From Auricularia sp. M13 (Eukaryota > Basidiomycota > Agaricomycetes > Auriculariales > Auriculariaceae), in contig CM073195.1 of NCBI GenBank assembly GCA_037042915.1, forward strand, positions 1,550,001-1,614,000: a stretch of DNA of 64,000 nucleotides, given 5' to 3'. The notes beneath the pieces are model-generated. The model was not told the origin of the DNA. It saw only the letters and a list, made by a program, of their open reading frames with translations, and made no database searches. Positions within the stretch are counted from its first letter, which is position 1; every line of letters starts with the position of its first letter. Positions 55,950 through 64,000 of the stretch are shown piece after piece. A program made the position numbers and the translations under genes.

Positions 55950-57755
55950 ATGGTCAACTGGACAGACCCCGTCGTCATCTACCTCTGCGCTCGTGCGCCC
56001 GTTTCCCGCCTTTTTGCTTTATATCCGCTGACCCCGGCTCTCAGGCGCGTTCACGCTCGTCGTGTGCTGCGCGTTTGGCATCTACATGTCCGTCCCGTCT
56101 ATCCCCTATCTCCGTTTTTTTATGCTGCTGACGACGACGGGCAGATGGGAGGTCCTCATCTCGCTCGACTTTGACATCGAGCACTTCACGGGCAAGCGGC
56201 CGATCCGGTGGACGTTCGTCGCCTACCTCCTCACGCGCTACCTCCTCCTCCTCGGCCTCATCGCCGGCATCCGCGTCACGAACGTCTTATCCCCGATAGA
56301 CTGTGTCATCTGGAACCGTCTCGTCTACGTGCGTCCCTCCGTCTCCCCCGGCGTTAACGGCGCTGACAATTTCTAGGCCTGCGCGCACGGCTGCTTCGCG
56401 ATGGCGTCGCTGCTGCTGCTCCTGCGCGTCATCGCGATCGCGGAGAAGAACATGTACATCATCGGCTTCCTCGGCACCTTCTACCTCGTCAACCTCGGCC
56501 TGCTCATCCACGGTCCGTCCCTCCTCAAAGTGCCCCTGACCAATCCTAACGCCACAACACCGAAGGTGTCACGGTCGTAAGTCCCCGCTACCCCGGCTTC
56601 TCCGCTGACACCTCGGGAATCCCCAGGCACATTCGATCTACGTGCCAGAGCTCTTCCTGTGCGGCGCGACGAACACCGTCGCGTCGCGCGTGACGTCTGG
56701 GCGTCGTTTGGCTTCGACCTCGCGTGTCTCTTCCTCATGCTCTACCTCCTCCTGCGCCAGCCCGGCGGCGGCTTCTGGCGCTTCCTTGTTAACCAGGGAT
56801 TCGTGTATTTCTTGGTCGCCACTGGCAGCTATCTCTTGCCTTCGGTACGCCACGCCTAGTATAATCTGCTGCGCAACTCAACCGAAGTGCATTGCCAGAT
56901 TTTCCTAATCTTCAACTTGAACGGTGAGTCGAAGCGTTGATGAATCTCAGGCGTGCCCTGCTGACTTGGAGCGCCTCGTAGATGCGATGAACGAGGTTCG
57001 CATGCATTATCCTTTGCTTTGAGCCGCGCGCTGACAGCCTCGAATCAAAGCTCCCACAAACAGTTTCCCGTGAGACCTCTCCCTCACCCCTCCTCTGTCG
57101 CGAGCGCTGACGTCTGGTTCTCAATGCGACAGTGACGACGATGGTGATCTGCGCGACGCGCATGTACCGCCAGCTCAGCGTGTTCGACGAGGACGAGGCG
57201 AACCGGTACATCATCTCGGGGTGCGTCCGAATGTCTCATAACGAACTGTCGACTCAATTTGTCACAGCGAGGAGACGCAGATGGGCACGCGCCGCACGGC
57301 TGGCCGCAGGGGTGACCGGTTCAGTGTCGGCCGTGCGAGCATCAGGTCTGTCTTACCTCCACACCATTCTCGCCTTCCCCGTCGCTCGCTGACGCTCGCC
57401 GGCGCGCAGCATCCAATTCAAGCGCGACCAGCCCGGCGGCGGGCCGGGCCCGGGCGACAGCACGGTGGGCGTGCTGGGCGGCGGCGCGCGCGGGACGATG
57501 CGCGGCGGGCTTGTGGACGAGTACGACGACGACTTTGAGGGGCGCAGTGCTGTGGGGCTTGGCGCGGATGGGATGCCCATGCGCAGGATGGGTGGTGGAG
57601 GTGGGATCGATGTTATGCATAGGTGCGTCCTTTTGTGCTGTGGTGGGTTGGAACTTGGAAGGCTGATTGTGGTTGCGATGGGGAGCCCGTCGAGCGTGAG
57701 CGATGCGAGTGCGTATGAGAAGGATGTGAAGGACCGGGATGTGTTTGTCGTTTAG
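55950..57755 (+). CDS. multi-pass (about 7 TM) membrane protein, second copy, frame broken in a TM exon
   Basis: Same gene as 45440-47247. Here the Gly-rich tail is intact (GGGPGPGDSTVGVLGGG), but one A is missing near 56691 (CGTGACG where the first copy has CGTGAACG), which shifts the frame inside TVASRVNVWASFGFDLACLF. Other differences are one-base length changes in homopolymers that fall in introns. A consensus of the two copies would be fully open. Confidence 0.75.
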
Positions 57756-58628
57756 GGCCGTCTCGGCTCGGACCTGCACTGTGCTCCCCTCGTTAGAGCA
57801 CTGTGCTCCGAGGAGGACGGGCTGACATAGGCCCATTGCCGTGGGCTGCCCTGTTTGTACTCGTTTGTGTTTGTCAATGTGCCGGTTCACAACTGTTTGC
57901 GTTTCTCAATCTGATCGGTTCAATGGGCTTGAGCCGTGAGTCTGGCGAGCGGGAAATGGTGCGAGATGGGCAGGGTGCGTTGTAGGGGTGTAAAGCGGAA
58001 ACGAGCGAGCTGTCAGAGCTTCGGTGACGTTCACGCGCCGGTGAGTGAGTCATCGGAGCGAACCCAGAGCAGTGAGCTCGCTGAATCCGCGGAACATTCA
58101 TAACGTTCCAAGCAGGTGACTAAGCTTGTGCTTAGGAGGCACTCGCAAGTTTCAGTCGTGGGCGGCTCAGAGACTATTTGCATTCGTTTATATTTGCATC
58201 TGTCACGGTACGCGTCCGCTGTACGTAATGGTTTATCTGTCATGGAATGCGTCGGGCAGCTTATCTCTAACAGTCGGTCGTAGGTACATCCAGTGCGAAC
58301 ACGGTGTTTCGGCCGGTGCGCCGTGATCGTCGGTCCCCATCGGTGCTGTGCGTGTGAATCGGAGGCTCGGAGTGTTTGAGCTTGAGAATGCGAACGATCG
58401 ACACGGAGTAAGTGGGAGAAGAGTATGTGGATTATATATGGGAACTACGGGGATCGGGAACGCGGCGACTACAGGGATGCTAAGCGGCTACTACAGGGAT
58501 CGGCTAAGCGGGAACTACAGGGATTGGGCGCAATGCATAGCATAAGAATATCGCTAGGGCTACAAGTTGGGATCATAATGATATCCGAGTCCGACTCGTC
58601 AGTGGTGCAGAGTTAAATATTCATCTAG
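57756..58628. other. intergenic with minisatellite, as 47248-48120
   Basis: No gene seen; repeat at 58442-58528. Confidence 0.5.
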
Positions 58629-58895
58629 TTAAGGGTCACAGCTGCGGGGCGGGGGTCCTGGGATATGAGGTGCCGCGTCAGGGAATTTATGGGAAATTAG
58701 GGTAGGAGCTGGGCGCACGCACCCTGAAGGAACAACATCGCCGCAGTTCTTGCAGCATAGAGTGCCAAATTGGTCGCGCGCGCAGGCTTGCCTGCCGACG
58801 AGCGGCGAGTCGGAGGCAGTAGCACCGAGCGGCGAGGCCGCCGTGAGAGTGAGGGCGCTGAGGAGGGCGGCGGAGATGGCGAGGATGAAGCGCAT
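58629..58895 (-). CDS. peptide P12, second copy
   Basis: Coding sequence identical to 48121-48387. Divergence between the units begins a little upstream of its start codon. Confidence 0.8.
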   Translation of the reverse strand: MRFILAISAALLSALTLTAASPLGATASDSPLVGRQACARDQFGTLCCKNCGDVVPSGCVRPAPTLISHKFPDAAPHIPGPPPRSCDP

Positions 58896-61147
58896 TATTG
58901 GTGTGTGTTAGATAGGTAGGAGAGAGAGTTGAGTAGTGGAGAAGAGAAGAGAAAAGTAGTGTAAAACTGATGATGAGCCCTCCCCAGCGCACATGCGTTC
59001 TCCTTTATACTCTCACTCCTCCTACTCATCCCACAGCTCTGGCACAGATCCTGGCAATGTTCACGATGGGTTTCATCAGCACATCGCCGGAACGCACCGT
59101 GCTGAGACAGTAGCGTATAGCCGGCGAGGGCGGTGTTTGCGAACACAATCGCCGATACACTGTGCCCAGGCTGTTTTCTTCCATCCGAGTCACGCTTAAG
59201 GACCGCTATGGCTGCGCTCATCTGTCGTAAGCCCCCCTGAGCGGCCGATCGTGAACGCGTATCACGTGGAGTGCGGTTTGAGTGCGTGTTTGTTAGTGGG
59301 CGTTTTTTAACCTTTTAGATGACTCTGACTCCGTATGAGGCGGATTGTTGACGCGTTGACGCTCGACATTCTTTTCTTCGGTTCATTACTGGCAATGAAC
59401 CCGAGATTAGTCATTTACCACCATGAGAACTTGTCCAATGAGATCCGTCGAGCACAAGCACCGGCGCATCGGTATTACTAACTGCCGCCGACAACTGCTC
59501 TTGCTTGGATCGGTGCAGAAGTATCGCATATACATGCATGCGCGGGTCTCCCCCGCAAATGAGATTTCACCTCTGCGTCTCCTTCGTTACAAGGTCCGAT
59601 CCTGAAATTCAGGGTATCACGTGATGAGCCGGTCCGGCAGGCGATCTAAACAAGGCCAAATCTCGTGCTCCTCGACTCGCTCAACCACTGCCATCGTCCG
59701 CATAGCAGCGTTGTCCACATCTGCGCGCCGGCATCAGTTACTTGTGCTTTCCTTCAGTATCACGCAACAGCATCCCTGGTCTGCGCTCGCTGTCTACGGC
59801 AGCGCCATGAGTGGAGCATCTGGCCAGACCGTGTTCCGCACTACCGTTCCCCGCTTTCAGTGCCCAACGTCAGGGCAGGCAGTCACACACATCGCTTGTA
59901 CCAGGTGACGGTATATGATATCTGGCGCTAGCGTGCTTCTTGGGATTGTGGCAGTCGTCTTTTTCTCCCGGCAAACCCTTGCCGTGCTGGCCCAATAGCC
60001 AACGCAGCCTCGTCCTCTTCCATTCATCTGGTGACTAGGGCATGGATCATTTCAGTGCCCCTTGGCTCCCTTGGATTCCGAACCGCCGTTCATCACAGAC
60101 GACCTGCCATGCTTCGCTCCGCTCGCTGAAATCCCGATGTGTCTGCTTGCGAGTCTAGTCTCACTGACTGGAAGTTTGGCTATGCCCTTTATGCGCACTC
60201 CGGTCCTCGCTGGTTCTTGGGCGCTGATGCTGATTCAGTGCGTTGACGTTTGAACGGACCGCGCGCGACGCTTGTTCGCCGCTCGGTTAGGGAGGCCCAG
60301 CGGGGCGACAACGGAGCTGCACGCCTACGTGCTCTCGCTTTGACAGTGGTTTTGTTCGGCCATGGATCTCTTCGGTTGTTCATATGCTCAGAACTTGCAT
60401 TAGCCCCTCGAACTGCGTTGCGGCAAGGACGGCAAGGCGCGTGACTTCTGAACACTGCGTGCTAGTAGGGATTAGAGGGGAACTTATTGAACTGCAGCAC
60501 GACGTTGAATCGTGCTCAATTATCCTCACAGGCCCTCCATAACCAGTGTCATCCGTGCCAGAGTGCAGAAGCACGATACGGACGCGGGTCCTTTGCCATG
60601 ACAAGGCCCGTTTCAGGACGATATGGTTCGTACAGCCTTGGAGACAACGGACCGACGCATTATCGATGGCGGTCCTCTTTCCCGCCTCCATACCTCGACG
60701 GCTCCGCCATGTTTGAGCTCCGAGCGCGCTTCACGAGTCCGCATGGGCTTATGGCGCAGACACAGGCGGCGAACATTGTGCCCACAGTACGAAGAGGTTG
60801 GCGTTTGGCGTCGCCCAATCACTCGATACGAAAGTCGTTGTCTCTTGCCCTCAGCGGAATACAATCGCGGCTGTACGGATATGGCACCGTACTCACGATG
60901 GATCGTTTCTTAGGCTCGTGGAACTCTGTTAAACGTTTAATAGAGGCACAATGGAGATTACAGAAATATCAGGTACAGCTGTGGACGTGCAAAGGAAGCT
61001 ATATTTACTTGAGGCGAGATGGAGATAGTTTGAGGGATTGTGAGGTTTCTCCGAGTTTGGTGGACGTCGGGCGTGGAGGTTATAGGGCCGGGGTTAATCT
61101 GTTGACTGTGTGGTTGGAGTTAGCAGTGGTCATTCAGGTGAAATAGA
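58896..61147. other. intergenic, diverged counterpart of 48388-50638
   Basis: No gene called. Short frames differ in length from those of the first unit because of indels, which argues against coding function. Confidence 0.5.
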
Positions 61148-61294
61148 TCATACCCGGGCGACCATAGAATCACATCCCTTGCAGCACAAAGTGCCGTCAC
61201 TGAGTATCACGCCGCATGTCTGCGGCAGAGGTGTGGCAACTCCAATGGCAAATATGGTGCAGAGCACGCCTATGAATGGGAGGACGATGCGCAT
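61148..61294 (-). CDS. peptide P13, second copy
   Basis: 48 residues. Differs from the first copy by Leu instead of Arg at position 5 (MRIVLPFIGVLCT), a better signal peptide. The TPLPQTCGV and CCKGC blocks are unchanged. Confidence 0.82.
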   Translation of the reverse strand: MRIVLPFIGVLCTIFAIGVATPLPQTCGVILSDGTLCCKGCDSMVARV

Positions 61295-61966
61295 TGTCAA
61301 TCAAAGCGACGAGAGATGAGAGACAGAGTGTTTCTTTGAAGAGCGTGCACACATACCCAGCTCCTTTTTATTGGCCATAGGCACCGCTAGTCTCGTGGGC
61401 ACAGTAAAGCTTGGGGTGTATGACATCCTAGCGGTGCATTAGATTAATTCTTGCGCGGAGATGCTGTGTTCATTCCGCCCAGTCCGATGTACACTTGCTT
61501 GTCCTGACTCGCCTGCTTTCACGTTCGGCAGCTTGCGCGCCTCCACGCGACGGTTCGGCGAGGTCCTACAGATGCCTCGAAATCTAATGCAAGTGCTTTG
61601 GTATCAGCTGGGGAAACTGGGGAACGGCAGCTTTGCCGTTGAGGGCGCTTTGAGTCGGATTAGGAAAAGAACTTCAGTTCCCATCGCGCGCCTGCCGGTG
61701 TGTGATAGCAACGACGTCGGCGCCGCTTGATGCCACATTCTCGTGCATAGACAAACTGCGGAATTAGCAGCCTCTGCCTGTGTAGTTTGAGGGAGGAGGG
61801 CATGTTTGCGCGAAAAGATTGTAGACGAGCCGATCATAGCGCGCATGGACTCCAATAATGAGTCCTATTGACAGGTGATGCAGCTGGCAAGTCATATTCT
61901 GTTCAAGCATCACGGGAATATAAAGGCACAGTTACACAGGCGAGCTCGCGACTGCTCTCGTCAGTT
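61295..61966. other. intergenic, as 50786-51457
   Basis: A few substitutions relative to the first unit; no gene seen. Confidence 0.5.
61363..61370 (-). promoter_or_regulatory. altered TATA box of P13, second copy
   Basis: One substitution (61368; equivalent to 50859) turns TATAAAGG of the first copy into TAAAAAGG on the minus strand. Confidence 0.6.
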
Positions 61967-62173
61967 CTACGCGGCGGAATCGGCTGGACAACATCCTGAA
62001 TGAGCTATTCGACTGCCAAAGGAAGACAGGAGCAACGTACCGACCGCGCCGTCAGGGAGGTCACGGCGACAGGCAGGGAGGGGGTTGCACGTTCCACCTC
62101 CCTGGGGGACAGGAGACGCCATAGTAGCCAGCAGAGTTGCCAGGACGGTGACGGACGCGAGGGCGAAGCGCAT
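61967..62173 (-). CDS. peptide P14, second copy, intact with one intron
   Basis: Exons 62173-62041 and 61995-61967 (intron 45 nt, GTACGT...TTCAG) give 53 residues: signal peptide MRFALASVTVLATLLATMA, then SPVPQGGGTCNPLPACRR, DLPDGAVGCCPADSAA. It keeps the SP and VP pairs, Gln and the RR after a Cys, but the last Cys of the CC-x-C motif is lacking while an extra Cys lies upstream (TCN). It is the most divergent member. Without the intron the frame runs on to the same stop, but the CC is displaced. Confidence 0.75.
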   Translation of the reverse strand: MRFALASVTVLATLLATMASPVPQGGGTCNPLPACRRDLPDGAVGTLLLSSFGSRIAHSGCCPADSAA

Positions 62174-62235
62174 GTTGGTGGTACCTTACTGTAGTAACGA
62201 GCCATATGCGCGGCACGTGTGCGGATCGGAAGCTT

Positions 62236-62337
62236 TACTCCTTTGCTTTCATCCCACTCGTGCCAGGTACGCGTCGTAGTATTACTATTCCATACTTATA
62301 TTAATCTACTCCTTTGCTTTCATCCCACTCGTGCCAG
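62236..62337. repeat. pair of 31-bp direct repeats, second copy
   Basis: Units at 62236-62266 and 62307-62337, same as 51726-51827. Confidence 0.85.
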
Positions 62338-62603
62338 TTCCCTGAACCGTGCCTCAGTGCATAGGTTATGAGCCCCGTCGTGTAACGACAGGGAACTGAA
62401 TAGGAGTCAAACGGCACCTCTTGATACGCCAAGCAGCGCCCGCCCAGCTCAAAGAAGCGAAGCCCGACGCGTGCAAAGGCCATCAAGCGCGCCAAGTCAC
62501 CGGACACGCGCAGATCCATCGCAGATCTGTTGACGCGACCGGCCATCAACGCGGGACGTCGCCGGCCCTGAGCGCGTCACCTCTCTCTCTTCCTCGTACC
62601 GCC

Positions 62604-64000
62604 ATGGACGCGAACTACGACAACGCCACGCGCACGAACGTGTGCCTGCTCACCGAGGCGAACTTCGCCCAATTCGAGAACGAGATGACGGCCTACCTCG
62701 ATACCCGCATGCTGAGCCGATACATCGAGGCCTCGCACGGCGTTGCGCCCGCGGTCGACCCTACCAAGCCCGACACGTTCGACAAGCTGACGGCGTGGGA
62801 GGACAAGCATCGCGCCGTCTGTGGGCACATCTACCGCCACCTCGACGCGTCGATTCAAGGCGAATTCCTCGAGCACTACCAGAAGAAGAATGCGTACGAG
62901 TTCTGGTCCGCCCTCGAGAAACGTTTCCGCACCAAGCGCCCCGGGCAGCGATTCCAGGCGATGGGGGACGAACTCAACATCAAGATGTCCCCCGCGGACT
63001 CGCTCACCGACCTGTACTCGCGCGTCATGGAGAAATCGCGCGAGCGCAAGAGGCTTCGCCCGAGCAACTACACGCTCAAGAACTTCGACGACGAGTTTGA
63101 CGCCTGCGTCTGGATGCGTGCGCTGCCCGAGGAGTATGGTACGCTTGCCACCGCCATTCACGTCTCGAACGGAGAGAAACCGCTCGAGATGTCCGTCATC
63201 CACGCGGCCGCGCGCGTCGAGGACGACCAGCAGCTCACTCGCGGAAAGCCTGCCGCTGCCGCCATGCGCGCCCGTGCCGCCGCTGCTGTCCCGAACGCCA
63301 CCGGGGCACCGGCGCCATTCGCGCGCCCAGTCTCTATTGTCGAAGCTCTGAAGCGCCTGCACAAAGACGCTGCGCTCACCCGATGCCTCTTCTGCGACTC
63401 GCCCGACCACACCTCCGATGCCTGCAAGCGCCGCGAGGCGATCCTCAAGGCCGGAAAGGAGTCGCGCGAGGCCTTCAATCGCTCGCGCAACGAGAATCGC
63501 AAGTCTGACGACAAGAAGAACAAGGCCAACGCTGCCGACGCCGAGCCCGCCGTCACGTCCGCCGCCGTTCGTCACTTTGTCTCTGCGTCCTCCGCCGAGC
63601 TTGCCTGCGCTGCCACTACCTCACGAGCGTCCGCTGACTGGAACGCTGACACAGGCTGCTCTGCGCATATGACGCCAAACCGACGCTGGTTCCGCACGCT
63701 CCTCCCGTACCGCACGCCGATCCGCCTCGCCGACGACACAGTCATATATTCGGAGGGGGTTGGGGCTGTCGAATTCATCCCGCGTCTTAACGGCGAGGAC
63801 TGCGCGCCTGTCGTCTTCGACGATGTACTCTATGTTCCGGCACTCGGGGTGAATCTATTCTCTGTTTTTCACCTCATGACGAACCGCGACTTCGAGATAC
63901 ACGGCAAACGCGACGTTCTGAACTTCAAGCGCGACGACAAACTGTTGTTCACGGCCACCGTCACCAACAACGTCGGGTACCTCGACGGACGCTCCGTCGT
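62604..64000 (+). mobile_element. Ty1/copia retrotransposon gag-pol (3' part outside window)
   Basis: The open frame runs from ATG 62604 (MDANYDNATRTNVCLL) to the window end. A gag region of the copia/UBN2 type (LDASIQGEFLEHYQKKNAYE, FWSALEKRFRTKRPGQRF, NFDDEFDACVWMRALPEEYG) is followed by a CCHC zinc knuckle, CLFCDSPDHTSDAC (CX2CX4HX4C), near residue 260. The aspartic protease follows, with DWNADTGCSAHMTPNRRWF (catalytic DTG) and the downstream VLYVPALGVNLFSV block typical of copia elements. Integrase and reverse transcriptase would lie beyond 64000. The frame is intact in this copy, so the element could be young. No LTR boundary could be fixed. Confidence 0.93.

Larger units (their letters stand above)
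52855..63388. repeat. 10.5-kb tandem duplication, second unit
   Basis: Direct repeat of 42345-52854. At its right end the copia gag continues uninterrupted, so this unit carries the original right-hand context and the first unit the original left-hand context. Confidence 0.97.

Noticed and set aside
62577-63575. 332-codon minus-strand ORF
   Set aside because: Antisense of the copia gag, which has the zinc knuckle and protease in the plus frame.

Overview
This window looks like nuclear DNA of a filamentous basidiomycete, most likely an Agaricomycete. Genes are split by many short GT-AG introns (about 46-72 nt). Characteristic agaricomycete families are present: F-box proteins, a DUF6533-type membrane protein, mpaB-like ER-bound oxygenases, BCS1-like ATPases and a Ty1/copia element. 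There are no operons, rRNA or CRISPR arrays, and I could support no tRNA. The species cannot be named from the sequence alone.

Left part (1-27.4 kb), conventional gene-rich DNA: the 3' end of an mpaB-like oxygenase gene (+), an F-box protein, an NmrA-like NAD(P)-binding protein, a BCS1-like AAA ATPase with a duplicated N-terminal domain, an acidic-tailed protein of unknown function, the Hsp90 co-chaperone CDC37, two more mpaB-like genes in tandem, a DUF6533-type 7-TM protein, and three secreted proteins (M64 peptidase, DUF1996 protein, GH43 arabinanase-like enzyme). These are followed by a 164-bp MITE-like inverted-repeat element and a small LEA-like protein.

Right part (26.2-62.2 kb), gene-poor by ordinary standards. 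Besides an LRR-like protein, an N-terminal amidase (NTA1-like) and a membrane protein, it holds 14 very small secreted-peptide loci, called P1-P14 here, plus a second copy of P10-P14. Each encodes about 38-88 residues: a signal peptide, then a short segment with the cysteine pattern C-x(5-14)-CC-x(1-2)-C. Ahead of the first cysteine most have Xaa-Pro dipeptides ending in Gln (PVPQTC type); three instead have a basic site then Gln (KRQTC type). Both layouts would give the same predicted N terminus, Q-x-C, by stepwise Xaa-Pro trimming or by Kex2-like cleavage. I do not recognise this as a described family, and it is the strongest candidate for a new system here.

From 42,345 to 63,388 the sequence is a direct tandem duplication of about 10.5 kb, joined at 52,854/52,855 inside a copia gag gene. 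The first 6 kb of the two copies differ only by single-base indels as far as I compared them; 48.5-50.6 kb differs much more. Each copy carries frame breaks that the other lacks, so sequencing or haplotype-assembly artefact must be weighed against a real recent duplication. The window ends inside the gag-pol ORF of the copia element.
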